Assembly: GCF_004310285.1 (NCBI RefSeq)
Contig: NZ_SISF01000023.1
Location: forward strand, 310,001-374,000
Direction: 5' to 3'
Origin: Agrobacterium cavarae
Lineage (GTDB): Bacteria > Pseudomonadota > Alphaproteobacteria > Rhizobiales > Rhizobiaceae
Length of the DNA stretch: 64,000 nucleotides
The notes beneath the pieces were generated by a model that was not told the DNA's origin, made no database searches, and saw only the letters and a program-made list of their open reading frames with translations. How positions within the stretch are numbered: the stretch's first letter is position 1; every line of letters begins with the position of its first letter. Positions 18,912 to 28,831 of the stretch are shown one piece after another. Position numbers and translations under genes: made by a program.

Positions 18912-19784
18912 ATGACCAGCATTCTGACCAATATCTCCGCGATGTCCGCATTGCAGACTCTGCGTTCGATCAACTCGGATATGAAGGATACCCAAAGCAG
19001 CGTTTCCTCTGGCCTTCGCGTAGGACAGGCATCTGACAACGTCGCCTACTGGTCCATTTCCACGACCATGAAGTCCGACAACAAGGCGCTCGGCGCTGCG
19101 ACGGACGCTCTCGGCGTCGGCGCTGCAAAGGTCGATACCGCCTATGCTGCAATGGATAGCGCGATCGACGTCGTCAACGAAATCAAGGCAAAGCTCACGA
19201 CAGCAAGCGAAAGCTCCGTCGACAAGAAGCAGGTCCAGCTTGAAATCGACAAGCTTCAGGAACAGCTGACGGCGATCGGCCAGGCTGCATCCTTCAACGG
19301 CGAAAACTGGATGGTCAACGACACCAAGGCGACCGTTGTCGATGGCTTCATCCGTAAAGAGGACGGCACGGTCAAGGTCAACACGGCCGAGTTCCAGGCT
19401 GGAAGCTACGCCATGTTCTCGACAATCGCGAGCGGCGTCGGCAGCGGCGGTATTCTGAACGCAGTCATGACCATCGAACTGACCAGCGTAACCACGCAGG
19501 GCCAGATCGACACCTTCCTGAACACGGTTCAGACCGCCCTCGATAACCTCACGGACGGCGCTGCAGCACTTGGTGCACTGAAAACCCGCATCGACATGCA
19601 GGACGATTTCTCTAGCAAGCTCTCGGACGCCATCAAGTCGGGCGTCAGCCGCCTGGTCGATGCAGACATGGAAGAAGAATCTGCTCGTCTCTCGGCACTT
19701 CAGACCCAGCAGCAGCTGGCCGTCCAGTCGCTGTCGATCGCGAACTCCGGTTCTCAGCAGCTGCTTTCGCTCTTCAGAGGCTAA
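18912..19784 (+). CDS. Flagellin, copy 2
   Basis: A 290-aa flagellin, the closest relative of copy 1. It begins MTSILTNISAMSALQTLRS and ends DADMEEESARLSALQTQQQLAVQSLSIANSGSQQLLSLFRG. The TTG at 18894 was rejected as start because the leader hairpin covers it and ATG 18912 matches copy 3. Blocks of complete nucleotide identity with copy 1 (for example 19067-19134) interrupt otherwise diverged codons, a sign of recent gene conversion. It carries its own leader and terminator. Confidence 0.96.
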   Translation: MTSILTNISAMSALQTLRSINSDMKDTQSSVSSGLRVGQASDNVAYWSISTTMKSDNKALGAATDALGVGAAKVDTAYAAMDSAIDVVNEIKAKLTTASESSVDKKQVQLEIDKLQEQLTAIGQAASFNGENWMVNDTKATVVDGFIRKEDGTVKVNTAEFQAGSYAMFSTIASGVGSGGILNAVMTIELTSVTTQGQIDTFLNTVQTALDNLTDGAAALGALKTRIDMQDDFSSKLSDAIKSGVSRLVDADMEEESARLSALQTQQQLAVQSLSIANSGSQQLLSLFRG

Positions 19785-19803
19785 TCGCTTCCGCTTCAAC
19801 GAT

Positions 19804-19835
19804 AAAAGCCGCGCTCCAGCGCGGCTTTTTTTGTT
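19804..19835 (+). terminator. Terminator of flagellin copy 2
   Basis: GCCGCGC and GCGCGGC (19808-19825) form a seven-base-pair stem with a TCCA loop, preceded by an A run and followed by seven T residues. Confidence 0.93.
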
Positions 19836-20057
19836 TGTTTCGACAACAAATTTCGCCGGGACAAAAACCAAAAATATCATTTATTATCAAATCGTTAGTC
19901 AATGTTAACGGGCGGTATCTCCGTTAACGCGGCGTTCACTCAAGTAAAAACTTCCCTAAATTTAAGGCTTTATTAACCATAAAGCGGTTTTCTGCGGCCA
20001 TCGAAACAGCGCACCGGACCAACCATTCGGTAAGCATGAAGCTACCTGCCGCGTTTC

Positions 20058-20103
20058 CCGGTACGACCGGAATGTCCCTTCTTCCAGAGATTGCCAAAGG
20101 GGC
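20058..20103 (+). promoter_or_regulatory. Flagellin mRNA leader 3: tandem hairpins over the ribosome site
   Basis: CCGGT (20058-20062) pairs with ACCGG (20066-20070). GTCCCTT (20074-20080) pairs with AAGGGGC (20097-20103) with one G-U, again covering the ribosome site of the next ATG (20112). Confidence 0.7.
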
Positions 20104-20111
20104 CAATTCAA

Positions 20112-20990
20112 ATGACCAGTATTTTGACCAATACATCCGCTATGTCCGCATTGCAGACATTGCGTTCGATCAATACCAGCCTGTCTAATACCCAGGACCG
20201 GGTTTCCTCCGGCTATAAGGTTGCTCAGGCGAGCGACAACGTTGCATATTGGTCAATTTCCACCACGATGAATTCCGACAAAAAGGCCTTGAATGCCGCT
20301 GCCGACGCACTTGGCGTCGGTGCAGCCAAGGTTGACACCGCTTACGCGGCGATGGAAAGCGCGATCGGTGCTGTCAACGAGATCAAAGCAAAGCTTGTAA
20401 CAGCAAGCGAACAATCCACTGATAAGGGACAGATTCAGCTCGAAATCAGCAAGTTGCAGGAACAGCTTTCGGCGATCGCTCAAGGTGCCTCCTTCTCGGG
20501 CGAAAACTGGCTGGTCACTCAAAACACGCAAGCCAATGTCGTGGACGGATTTGTTCGCGAAGCGGACGGTACGGTCAAGGTCACCGTTGCAACCTTCAAT
20601 GTCGGGACCTACGCCTTGTTCTCGACGATCGGCGCCAACGGCCTCGGAAGCGGCGGTGTTCTGGGCTCGATCATGTCGGTCGCGCTGACCAGCGTCTCGA
20701 CCCAGGGCGATATCGATGGCTTCATGAATATTGTCGAAGCGGCATTGAGCAAGATGACTGATTCCGCGGCAGCGATCGGTGCTCTTCAGATCCGCGTCGA
20801 ACTTCAGGACAAGTATTCCAGCAAGCTATCAGATGCGATCGAGGCCGGTGTCAGCCGTCTGATCGACGCGGACATGGAAGAAGAATCCGCCAGACTTTCC
20901 GCTGTACAGACGCAACAGCAGCTTGCCATCCAGTCGCTGTCGATCGCGAATTCCAGCTCGCAGAACCTTCTCTCGCTCTTCCGTCAGTAA
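20112..20990 (+). CDS. Flagellin, copy 3
   Basis: A 292-aa flagellin beginning MTSILTNTSAMSALQTLRS and ending ESARLSAVQTQQQLAIQSLSIANSSSQNLLSLFRQ. It is more diverged from copies 1 and 2 than they are from each other, mainly in the middle (NVGTYALFSTIGANGLGSGGVL). It keeps the leader-hairpin arrangement, which suggests the same post-transcriptional control. In rhizobia such secondary flagellins co-assemble with a major subunit; which copy is major cannot be told here. Confidence 0.96.
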   Translation: MTSILTNTSAMSALQTLRSINTSLSNTQDRVSSGYKVAQASDNVAYWSISTTMNSDKKALNAAADALGVGAAKVDTAYAAMESAIGAVNEIKAKLVTASEQSTDKGQIQLEISKLQEQLSAIAQGASFSGENWLVTQNTQANVVDGFVREADGTVKVTVATFNVGTYALFSTIGANGLGSGGVLGSIMSVALTSVSTQGDIDGFMNIVEAALSKMTDSAAAIGALQIRVELQDKYSSKLSDAIEAGVSRLIDADMEEESARLSAVQTQQQLAIQSLSIANSSSQNLLSLFRQ

Positions 20991-21012
20991 GGTTTCGCTT
21001 CAATCTATGGCA

Positions 21013-21042
21013 AAGGCCGCGTTTTCTGGAAGCGCGGCCTTC
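21013..21042 (+). terminator. Probable terminator of flagellin copy 3
   Basis: AAGGCCGCG and CGCGGCCTT (21013-21040) pair around a short loop, but there is no T tract beyond TCG, so termination may be weak. Confidence 0.6.
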
Positions 21043-21215
21043 GTCATTAAGGGCATGTCACGATCAAAGAGGTTTTTCTCCAGTTTCGCGCAAGCTTGCC
21101 CATGGTTTGATCGCCTGTCTGGCTGCTTTGATTCCCATGACCTTCGCCTCTTCATGACGATGAGGCCGCAACCGCCAAAAATGGCATGTTCTTCCCTCGC
21201 CTTGAGATTGCTGAC

Positions 21216-22184
21216 ATGACAAAAATCATGACCTCTAGCTACGTGCAGAGCGCCCTTCAAACGCTGCTGTTCAGCAATGAAAACCTGGATAAGACCCAGC
21301 AGATCACAAGTAGCGGCTTGAAGATTGGCAAGGCTGCGGACAATGCCGGATACTGGTCCACCGCCAAGAACCTGAAATCTGAAGGCAATGTTCTGAGCAG
21401 CGTTGGCGATGCGCTGAGCCTTGGTGCCTCCAAGGTCGATACGACCTACGAAGGCGTTTCCTCCGCGATCGACATTCTGGACAAGATCACCACTGAGCTG
21501 ATCACCGGTTACGAGGAAAGCACGGACCGCGACACCATCAATGGGTCGATCGCAGCACTGAAGAAAAATCTGGCGTCGGTCGCCCAGGCGGCATCCTTTT
21601 CCGGCGATAACTGGCTCCTGAACACCACCCCGCAACTGCCTGACAGCAAGTCCATCCCCTTCTCTTACAAAAAGGGAGCAGACGGTGCGGTCAGCCTGCA
21701 ATATCTGAGCATCAAGACCTCCGACACCGTCCTCATCGATTCCAGCGACCCGAGCCGTGGTCTGTTCACCAAGGCGACTGATGCTGACACTCTAAACCCC
21801 AATGGTTCCGGCACGCCCCGCGAGTACTACTTGATGAGCCCCGACGGGGCGACGCCTCCGGGCGGTCAGGAAATCGCCATTTCGTCGAGCACGACGAAGG
21901 AAGAACTTGACGACATGGTGGCCGTCGTTGGCGAGCTTTCCGCCAAGTTAAAGGGGCTCGGCAGCACTCTCGGGACCATGTCGAACCGCATCGATCAGCA
22001 GCAATCCTTCGTGGGTGCGCTTGGCGACTCCTTGAACAAAAGCGTCAGCCGTCTTGTTGACGCGGATATGGAGGAAGAATCGACCAAGCTTGCCGCCTAT
22101 AAATCGCAGCGTGATTTGGCGGTCGAGGTCGTTTCGATGGCCAATAGCTTCCGAAAGAGCCTTGCAAGTCTGTTCCAAGGCTAA
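21216..22184 (+). CDS. Flagellin, divergent copy 4
   Basis: A 322-aa flagellin, about 30 residues longer than its neighbours because of a larger central insert (residues about 145-225). The ends are recognisable: VQSALQTLLFSNENLDKTQQITSSGLKIG and DADMEEESTKLAAYKSQRDLAVEVVSMANSFRKSLASLFQG. It begins MTKIMTSSYVQ. Its upstream region lacks the TGTCCCT/AGGGGCA hairpin pair of the other three and lacks an AGGGG site, so it is probably regulated and expressed differently. It resembles the outlier flagellins (FlaD type) seen in other rhizobia. Confidence 0.93.
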   Translation: MTKIMTSSYVQSALQTLLFSNENLDKTQQITSSGLKIGKAADNAGYWSTAKNLKSEGNVLSSVGDALSLGASKVDTTYEGVSSAIDILDKITTELITGYEESTDRDTINGSIAALKKNLASVAQAASFSGDNWLLNTTPQLPDSKSIPFSYKKGADGAVSLQYLSIKTSDTVLIDSSDPSRGLFTKATDADTLNPNGSGTPREYYLMSPDGATPPGGQEIAISSSTTKEELDDMVAVVGELSAKLKGLGSTLGTMSNRIDQQQSFVGALGDSLNKSVSRLVDADMEEESTKLAAYKSQRDLAVEVVSMANSFRKSLASLFQG

Positions 22185-22626
22185 GGTTTGGACCACAAGA
22201 AGGCACTCGGGGGAGCGATCCCACGAGTGGCATGATGGCAGTCCGAAGACCGCAAACCTCGCCGGCGTGCTTGCCTTAACGGTATTGATCTCGCAGGCGA
22301 ATGTCCGCTCGAATTCTGCGCCCGACGCATGTCGTTGTCACAAGAAGAGCTACGTCGTTCTGCCTGAAATGCCGCAGCATATCATGGCCATTACCCCATT
22401 TGTCTGCCGCAGTAGACCTATCCTCTTCCGCAATATCGTCGGTCGGTCGCGCTAATGGTGGAGAGGTTCACCCTCGCACAAGTTTGGCTCTTTACCCTGC
22501 CGGATGAAAAGCTGTCATGGCAGGACTCTTCTCCTTCGCTGAGGCAGTTGCGAATACCTTGCGGTTTTCCCGCAAGGCTTCCCGGATTGAAAACGACAGA
22601 TGTGATGTCTGTCATCAGGTGCGTCG
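22185..22626. other. Intergenic region without a convincing gene
   Basis: These 442 bases separate the last flagellin from the FliH-like gene. A hairpin (CCTTGCGG at 22557-22564 with CCGCAAGG at 22570-22577) stands about 50 bases before the next start. Short frames here have no ribosome site or coding look. The promoter of the motB-motC-fliK operon probably lies here. Confidence 0.6.
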
Positions 22627-23271
22627 ATGAGTGCAGCGCTGACAAAATACTTGAAGGATTTCAGCCAGTTCGTACCGGTTGAAGAACCCGTGGCACTCGA
22701 TATCGAGTTGCCGGCAGTGACCTTTGAGAATGACTGGGCGGCTGCTCCCGAGCCTTTGGTCGATCTTGAGGAAGAGAAGCGCAAGGCTTTCGAGGATGGC
22801 GAGCAATCCGCAAAACAGACTCTCGAAGAAAGCCATCAGGCCGAACTCGACGCGTTGAAGCTGCGCCATGAGGAAGAGCTCGAGGCCCAACGTGTCCGGT
22901 TCGAGGAAGAGATTGCCGGTCACCTTGCGACCTCGGTCATCACCATGAAGCAGGTCATGAACGAGCACGTCGAGGCCGCCTGTCTCAAGGTTCTCAGCCA
23001 GTTTGTCGAGCAGGAGCTTGCACAGAAGACGGCAGCCGAAATGGCAGCGCAAGTTCTTCGCGAAATCCGCGACGGCTATGCTGGCACGGTCAAGATCAGC
23101 GGGCCGGAGCAACTGCTTTCCAAGATGCGCAAAGGCCTGGAAGAAATTGACCATCCTGTCGATTACGAGATGTCGGACGACATCGATATTCAGGTTCAAA
23201 TGGATAATTCAGTTCTAATGACGAGACTGTCGGAATTTTTCCAAGGTTTGAGGGGCTTGTCGGATGAGTGA
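22627..23271 (+). CDS. FliH-like flagellar export protein (putative)
   Basis: The 214-aa product has a variable N-terminus, a long charged coiled coil (about residues 45-105, [22 protein letters not shown] onward) and a C-terminal domain reminiscent of FliH/V-ATPase subunit E ([39 protein letters not shown]). FliH holds the FliI ATPase at the export gate, and no other fliH candidate is in the window. The gene ends eight bases inside motB, so they are coupled. The assignment is from architecture, not from a clear sequence signature. Confidence 0.65.
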   Translation: MSAALTKYLKDFSQFVPVEEPVALDIELPAVTFENDWAAAPEPLVDLEEEKRKAFEDGEQSAKQTLEESHQAELDALKLRHEEELEAQRVRFEEEIAGHLATSVITMKQVMNEHVEAACLKVLSQFVEQELAQKTAAEMAAQVLREIRDGYAGTVKISGPEQLLSKMRKGLEEIDHPVDYEMSDDIDIQVQMDNSVLMTRLSEFFQGLRGLSDE

Positions 23272-24646
23272 GAGCGAAAATCACCATCACGGCAAGAATG
23301 AAATCATCATCGTCAAGCGTCACAAGGGTGGGCATGACGGTGCGCATGGTGGTGCCTGGAAGATCGCCTTTGCTGACTTCATGACCGCGATGATGGCCTT
23401 CTTTCTCGTTATGTGGCTCGTCAACGCCTCCAATGAGAAGACGACCGCATCGGTCGCCAGCTATTTCAATCCCATCAAGCTGACGGACGAACAGCCGGCC
23501 GAACGTGGGTTGAAGCAGCCGGCCAAGAAGGAGCAAGGCGAGGAGAACAGCGCAAAGTCCGACACCAAGTCGACCAAATCGACGGAAGGCAGTGCGGCTG
23601 CAAGCGGCGAGGACTCGACCACGACCTCCGGCCAGAACGTCAATTTCTCCGAAGCGGCGTTCTTCGAAAACCCCTATGCGGTTCTTGCGGAGATTGCCCA
23701 GGAGGTCGGCCAGCAAGCCAATGTCAGCGCCAAGGGTGAGGGCGGTGCAAGCGAATCCGGCCCTTCCACCGGCGCCTCCGGCGGTGAAGCCTACCGCGAT
23801 CCCTTCGATCCGGATTTCTGGAGCAAGCAGATCGACACCGCTCAGCAGAACCCTTCTGTGGTGGTCCAGGACACCAAGCTCCCGGAAAAGGAGCAGACGT
23901 CTGAAAGCGTGAAGCAAACGCCCCCGAAGGAAGATGTCGCAGGCATTATCGGTGACCCGAACGAGCTTGGAGCACCGCCTGATGCTAAGACGGCTAAGGC
24001 CGAACAGGTTGCGGCAGACGATCTGGATCCGGAGGCTCAAAAGCCCACGGAGGTGGCCATGGCCATTCCCGTGCCCAGCCCCAAGCCCGATCAGGCATCC
24101 GGTAAGCAACCGGCCAAACAGGATGCTGAGGTAAAGCAAGACCCTGAAAGCGAGCCTGCCACGCCCGTCAAGGTATCGCAAAAGAGCGAGAAGGCCGCCG
24201 ACGCGTTGCGCGCGGAAATCTCGCAACAGGTTTCCGGCGTGGCCGGCAAGCTTGCCGAGGGCATTGTCGTGACCCCTGCCGAAGGCGGCACGCTGATCAC
24301 CATTTCGGAAAAGGCAAGCACTGCGATGTTCAGTGTCGGTTCTGCCATACCCCAGCGCGATCTCGTCCTGGCAATGGGCAAGATCGGCGAGGTTCTCAGC
24401 AAGCAGAAGGGCGCCGTCGTCATTCGCGGCCATACCGACGGCAGAGCCTATAGTAGCGGCGGCAAGGACAACTGGACGCTGTCGATGGATCGCGCCCATG
24501 CGGCCTATTACATGCTGGTGCGCGGCGGACTGGATGAAGGACGGATCAAGCAGCTGTCCGGTTTTGCCGACCGTCGCTTGCAAAGCACCGACGACCCGAT
24601 GAACGGCGCGAACCGTCGCATCGAGATATTGCTCGAGGACGGTTGA
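23264..24646 (+). CDS. motB: Flagellar motor stator protein MotB
   Basis: MotB anchors the stator to peptidoglycan and carries the proton-binding aspartate. The 460-aa protein begins with a His-rich segment, then [21 protein letters not shown], with the key Asp at residue 38. A long, charged, low-complexity periplasmic linker (about residues 75-315) follows and makes this MotB much longer than the ~310-residue enteric form, as is usual in rhizobia. The C-terminal OmpA-like domain has [11 protein letters not shown] and [12 protein letters not shown]. It overlaps the preceding gene and is followed by motC within 9 bases. Confidence 0.97.
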   Translation: MSESENHHHGKNEIIIVKRHKGGHDGAHGGAWKIAFADFMTAMMAFFLVMWLVNASNEKTTASVASYFNPIKLTDEQPAERGLKQPAKKEQGEENSAKSDTKSTKSTEGSAAASGEDSTTTSGQNVNFSEAAFFENPYAVLAEIAQEVGQQANVSAKGEGGASESGPSTGASGGEAYRDPFDPDFWSKQIDTAQQNPSVVVQDTKLPEKEQTSESVKQTPPKEDVAGIIGDPNELGAPPDAKTAKAEQVAADDLDPEAQKPTEVAMAIPVPSPKPDQASGKQPAKQDAEVKQDPESEPATPVKVSQKSEKAADALRAEISQQVSGVAGKLAEGIVVTPAEGGTLITISEKASTAMFSVGSAIPQRDLVLAMGKIGEVLSKQKGAVVIRGHTDGRAYSSGGKDNWTLSMDRAHAAYYMLVRGGLDEGRIKQLSGFADRRLQSTDDPMNGANRRIEILLEDG

Positions 24647-24655
24647 GGCCAGCGG

Positions 24656-25891
24656 ATGATGAGAGCCACTCATATTGCTGGATTGTTGATGGGGGTGTCC
24701 TGGCTTCTGGCGGCTGGCCATGCCGAGGCCCAGAGCGACTTGCCGCCCGCCAAGATCTTGCGGTCTCTGCAGTTCGTGCAGGATTCGGTCGTCATGGGCG
24801 ATCATTCCGCGCGCGACATGCAGAAATTTCTGCTGAGCGCTTTCGACACCACGTTGCGCACCTCGGACATGTCGGTCTTTTCCGACACGAAGAACGCCGA
24901 CGCGGCGCTGATCTACATCATGAGCGGCGGAAATCCCGCGACGCTGAACTATCTCGTCGCCAAGGACGTGCAGGGATACTTCGATTCACGCGTGGTCAAC
25001 GTCCTGCAAAAATATCTGAGCGGTCGTGGCGGCCTGGTGGACAAGGTCGTCTCCGACCTTATTCCGGAATATCGCAACAATCGCCTGGGGCCTTATCTCA
25101 TGCTGATTGCGGGCAATATCGCCTATACCAAAGACCCGGCTGCAGCCCTGCCATTCTTCGACGATGCCCGGTTGAGCGCGCCAGGCACGATTATCGAGGA
25201 AGCCGCGCTGCGCCGCTCCATCATGGCGACGATGCAGTTGAAGCAGCCCGAGAAGGGGATGGTTTACGCGCGCAAATACGCCGTCCGATTTCTGCATTCA
25301 CCCTATGCGTCGCAGTTTGCCGATCTCTTTGTCAGCCTCGCCATCGATAGCTTTGGCCCGGTGACGACGAAGGACATTGGTGAGATCGCCGAATTGATGG
25401 ATGCGGAGAGAGCGCAGGAAATCTATCTGCGCATCGCGCGGCAAGCATCCCTGCAAGGCAAGATGGAGCTTGCCCAGTTCGCGGCAGAGAAAGCCAATGG
25501 AATTGCTGAGGACACGGGCGACACCACCCGTGAGCCTCTCTCCAAGCTCTATTCGGGGCTGTCCGACATATCAGGACAGGATGTTCTGGCCGCCCAGGAA
25601 AAGCTGGCGAGCATCCCGGAATCGGAACTTTCGCCGCGTGACCTCGCGCTACGCAACGCGGCAAAAACCATTGCGGAACAGATTATGCAGCCGCCGTCTC
25701 TTACCGCCGCGACGACTGTTTCGAGCAGTAGCGGCCCTGCGACCGAGGGTAGCAGGGCTCCTGTGCCGGCCGGAAAGACCGAGGAGGCTGCGTCTCAGGC
25801 AGCCGATGCGGCGCCGCTAAAGACATTTTTCGACAAGAACCGCGCTCGATTGAACGAGATCGACTCCATGCTGAAGCAGGAAGGGGGATAA
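24656..25891 (+). CDS. motC: Periplasmic motility protein MotC
   Basis: MotC is a periplasmic protein of rhizobial motors reported to interact with MotB and be needed for full rotation. The 411-aa product has a signal peptide (MRATHIAGLLMGVSWLLAAGHAEA, cleavage after AEA) and mostly helical repeats downstream. There are two adjacent ATG codons (24656 and 24659). The C-terminus is Ser/Ala-rich before a short helix (KTFFDKNRARLNEIDSMLK). Order motB-motC-fliK is diagnostic for the family. Stop and start of the next gene are one base apart. Confidence 0.93.
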   Translation: MMRATHIAGLLMGVSWLLAAGHAEAQSDLPPAKILRSLQFVQDSVVMGDHSARDMQKFLLSAFDTTLRTSDMSVFSDTKNADAALIYIMSGGNPATLNYLVAKDVQGYFDSRVVNVLQKYLSGRGGLVDKVVSDLIPEYRNNRLGPYLMLIAGNIAYTKDPAAALPFFDDARLSAPGTIIEEAALRRSIMATMQLKQPEKGMVYARKYAVRFLHSPYASQFADLFVSLAIDSFGPVTTKDIGEIAELMDAERAQEIYLRIARQASLQGKMELAQFAAEKANGIAEDTGDTTREPLSKLYSGLSDISGQDVLAAQEKLASIPESELSPRDLALRNAAKTIAEQIMQPPSLTAATTVSSSSGPATEGSRAPVPAGKTEEAASQAADAAPLKTFFDKNRARLNEIDSMLKQEGG

Positions 25892-25892
25892 C

Positions 25893-27362
25893 ATGAACGT
25901 CCTGAGCAACTTGGTGCCAAGCCACGCCGAGGCCGTAAAGGTCACAAATGGTCGGGACCGTGGCGGATCGTCCAAACAAGGCGGATCAGGCTTCTCGGAT
26001 GCGCTTGGCGCTGCGGGTGACCGCACTGCGCGGCAACCTGCACCGGCGAACAACGCCAACGCCGATTCCAAGGCGCAAGATAGCGATAAGGCCCAGAGCA
26101 CTCCGTCCAGCGCCGCGCCGACCGATACGAAGCAAACGGTCAGCGATCGCCCTGCCGATAAATCTCAGGATGCTGTGCCAGCCCGTTCCACAAGCGCCGA
26201 CGACAAGCAACCACCCGCTGAAGGCGAGGTTGTCGATGAGGCGGCGCAGAGCAAACCTGCTCTCCTGTTGAAGCTCGTCGACTCGAGCCTGAGCGTTCAA
26301 ACTGCGCCTGTTGCGCCTGTCGTCGCGGAAGCCCCGGCAGAGACTGAGGAGCCTGCTACGTCACTTGCAGATCTTGTCAAATTCATCGAGACGCTGACGA
26401 AGGCCACGAACACGAGCGAAGTGCCGGTCGAAGGTGATAAGGACGATACGGACAGCGACAAACCTGCAGACGATGCAGATCTGACCAACGTTGCCAGCAC
26501 GAGTGCCGACCTGATGTCGCTTCTCGCAGCCACAGCCGCGCCAAAGGAACAGCCTGCGGTGCCGGTGCATGCCGAGGCAAAGGCCAAGCCTGCTGATGGC
26601 GCAGCCTTGCTTCCCGTGGCTCCACCATCCGAAGACGATCTGGCCATGCCCACCACCGTGGTAAGGCTTTCAAAGGGGGATGCCCCGGCGATCGATCTTC
26701 ACATCGCATCGCATGAGGATGGATCGCTGAAGGTGGATGCATCCCTATCCTCTGCTCCGAACGTCGACGTGGTGCAGGTCCTTGATAGCAGGCGCTATCT
26801 CGCCCTCTCGCCCACCTTGAATGCCGCCAACGTGACGGCGTCGATGGCAACCGACCCGGATTGGGCAACCGCAATGGCGGCCAAGACGAGCGGAGCGCCT
26901 CTGGTGACGTCCACCGGGCAGGTCGTTCACACGCTCAAGATTCAGATGAGCCCGGTCGAACTCGGTCATGTGACGGCCGCCATGAAGCTGGTTGGCGATG
27001 AGTTGAGCGTTCACCTGACGGCCCATACGCTGAAGGGCTATGCCGAGCTGCAGAAAGACAGCTCTGCCATTCTGGATGCCCTGAAGTCCCAGGGCTTCAG
27101 CGTTGACCAGGTGACCGTGGCACTTTCGTCTACATCCGAGCGTCAGGATAACACCAACAGCAACACCAATCGCCAGCCGAACGATCTGAACCAGCAAGGC
27201 GCACAGCAGGGCCAGCGTGGCAACGACGATCGATCGCAGGAGCAATTCTATCGGCAGACGCGCCAGAGCGCGCCCGAAGAGGTCAATGGCAATGATATTT
27301 CGGTTCAGCCTGAAACACTTCCTCGCGATACCAGCGCTCGTCCTGACCACGTTTACCTGTGA
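25893..27362 (+). CDS. fliK: Hook-length control protein FliK (MotD)
   Basis: This 489-aa protein was named MotD in Sinorhizobium and later recognised as the FliK equivalent that measures the hook and triggers the export switch in FlhB. The long N-terminal half is Ala/Pro/Asp-rich and low in complexity. The conserved C-domain lies near residues 340-415 (TLKIQMSPVELGHVTAAMKLVGDELSVHLTAHT...YAELQKDSSAILDALKSQGF). After it comes a Gln/Asn-rich tail. The gene follows motC and its 3' end overlaps the transglycosylase start by about 70 bases in another frame. Confidence 0.9.
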   Translation: MNVLSNLVPSHAEAVKVTNGRDRGGSSKQGGSGFSDALGAAGDRTARQPAPANNANADSKAQDSDKAQSTPSSAAPTDTKQTVSDRPADKSQDAVPARSTSADDKQPPAEGEVVDEAAQSKPALLLKLVDSSLSVQTAPVAPVVAEAPAETEEPATSLADLVKFIETLTKATNTSEVPVEGDKDDTDSDKPADDADLTNVASTSADLMSLLAATAAPKEQPAVPVHAEAKAKPADGAALLPVAPPSEDDLAMPTTVVRLSKGDAPAIDLHIASHEDGSLKVDASLSSAPNVDVVQVLDSRRYLALSPTLNAANVTASMATDPDWATAMAAKTSGAPLVTSTGQVVHTLKIQMSPVELGHVTAAMKLVGDELSVHLTAHTLKGYAELQKDSSAILDALKSQGFSVDQVTVALSSTSERQDNTNSNTNRQPNDLNQQGAQQGQRGNDDRSQEQFYRQTRQSAPEEVNGNDISVQPETLPRDTSARPDHVYL

Positions 27363-27873
27363 GGCTTCCCAGCCTGCCGCAGCGGTCGAATGTGAGCGAC
27401 AGATCCATGATGCCGCAGGCCAGTATAGTATTCCAGAAGGAATATTATATTCGGTGGGGCTGACGGAAACGGGACGCAAAGGCTCGCTCAGCCCCTACGC
27501 GATCAACATCGAAGGCAAGGCTTTTTTTCCGGAAAGCAGGGCGGAAGCCTATCGTCTGGTGGAGGAAGCGCGGGCACGTGGCGCCAAGTTGATCGATGTC
27601 GGATGCATGCAGATCAACGTCTATTTTCATGGGGCGGAGTTCAGGTCGATTGGCGAAATGTTCGAGCCTGCGAAGAACGTCGCCTATGCTGCGCGCTTCC
27701 TAAAGCAGCTCCACGATCGGCATGAGACCTGGACGATGGCGGTCGCAAGGTACCATGCCGGCCCCAATAATGACCCCGCGCAACAGCGCTATGTCTGCCG
27801 GGTCATCAGCAATCTGGTCGCAACGGGCTACGGTCAATGGACCGCCAACGCTCGCAAATTTTGCCAGGCTTAA
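27292..27873 (+). CDS. Flagellar-associated lytic transglycosylase
   Basis: An SLT-family peptidoglycan-cutting enzyme, presumably making room for the rod. The 193-aa product has an N-terminal hydrophobic signal (FRFSLKHFLAIPALVLTTF), then the catalytic segment YSVGLTETGRKG with the acidic residue in LTETG, the IDVGCMQINVYFHG stretch, and AVARYHAGPNN. ATG 27292 fits GAAGAGG at about nine bases better than ATG 27286. It overlaps fliK, so it is likely translated from the same mRNA. It lies right before rem, as in Sinorhizobium. Confidence 0.88.
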   Translation: MIFRFSLKHFLAIPALVLTTFTCEASQPAAAVECERQIHDAAGQYSIPEGILYSVGLTETGRKGSLSPYAINIEGKAFFPESRAEAYRLVEEARARGAKLIDVGCMQINVYFHGAEFRSIGEMFEPAKNVAYAARFLKQLHDRHETWTMAVARYHAGPNNDPAQQRYVCRVISNLVATGYGQWTANARKFCQA

Positions 27874-28154
27874 CCAATCCTAAGTTGTATCACCGAGTTT
27901 CATTTTTGCCTGTTTTTGAATTGCGGCAAGAATGGGCCAAATTAGGTGAGTCAATCCCCCTATTATCTTCCACAGGTTTATCCCATGAAAAAATATCCCA
28001 TTTTTGGTTAACGCATACTAGATATAGTCCAAATCGGCACAGTATGGTTAATCAACTATTAATAATTACCTGTGTTTTCCTGTAATTGTGAGAGATTCGC
28101 CCGATTCGTACACCCTAGGACGTAGGTGAGCTACACTGATTCGGAGGCGGACGA
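27874..28154. other. AT-rich promoter region of rem
   Basis: 281 bases with unusually high A+T (for example 27880-28080). A GGAGG lies just before the rem ATG (28155). The upstream segment TTAACGCATACTAGATATAG is a possible -10 region, but no pair of boxes is convincing. Confidence 0.5.
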
Positions 28155-28826
28155 ATGATCGTGGTAGTTGATGAGCGCAAGCTCGTTAAGGAAGGGTATA
28201 CAGCCCTGTTTGGACGAGAGGGGATACCCTCGACTGGATTTGATCCAGCAGAATTTGGAGAATGGGTGAACACCGCAGCGGATTCGGACATCGCTGCGAT
28301 TGAAGCATTTTTGATTGGTCAGGCGGATACAACGTATGAACTGCCAAGAACGATCCGTGATCGTTCCCAGGCACCTGTCATTGCGGTCAGCGATCAGCAT
28401 TCTCTCGATGCAACACTGGCCTTGTTCGATTGCGGCGTCGACGATGTCGTCCGCAAGCCAGTACATCCACGTGAGATCCTGGCACGGGCGGCAGCAATTC
28501 GCCGCAGGCTCAACGTCATCACGCAATTTACCGATGTCGGTCCCATCCGGGTTTTTTCCGATGGTCGCGATCCGGAAGTGACGGGCGAAGTCTTCCCACT
28601 GCCGCGTCGTGAACGACGCATCCTGGAATATTTAATCGCGAACCGCGGTCGTCGCGTTTCCAAGGCGCAGATCTTCAACGCGATCTACGGCATCTTCGAT
28701 GAGGAAGTCGAAGAAAACGTGGTGGAGAGCCACATCAGCAAGCTTCGCAAGAAGCTGCGCAAGAAGCTCGGCTTCGATCCAATCGACTCCAAGCGGTTCC
28801 TCGGATACTGCATCGACTGGTCCTGA
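28155..28826 (+). CDS. rem: Motility transcription regulator Rem
   Basis: Rem (regulator of exponential-growth motility) is an OmpR-type regulator that activates late flagellar genes in rhizobia under VisNR control. The 223-aa product has a receiver-like N-domain ([23 protein letters not shown]) whose phosphorylation site is atypical: the position after [12 protein letters not shown] has no clear VxxDxxLP block. The C-terminal winged helix ([31 protein letters not shown]...[13 protein letters not shown]) is complete. It sits between the transglycosylase and the flgE operon, monocistronic with tandem terminators after it. Confidence 0.95.
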   Translation: MIVVVDERKLVKEGYTALFGREGIPSTGFDPAEFGEWVNTAADSDIAAIEAFLIGQADTTYELPRTIRDRSQAPVIAVSDQHSLDATLALFDCGVDDVVRKPVHPREILARAAAIRRRLNVITQFTDVGPIRVFSDGRDPEVTGEVFPLPRRERRILEYLIANRGRRVSKAQIFNAIYGIFDEEVEENVVESHISKLRKKLRKKLGFDPIDSKRFLGYCIDWS

Positions 28827-28831
28827 ACGTC

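Noticed and set aside
22455..22682. 75-codon frame before the FliH-like gene
   Set aside because: It overlaps the FliH-like start in another frame and has no ribosome site or family.
23096..24805. 569-codon leftward frame opposite motB
   Set aside because: Antisense to a complete MotB; low-complexity Leu/Gly/Arg product without any motif.
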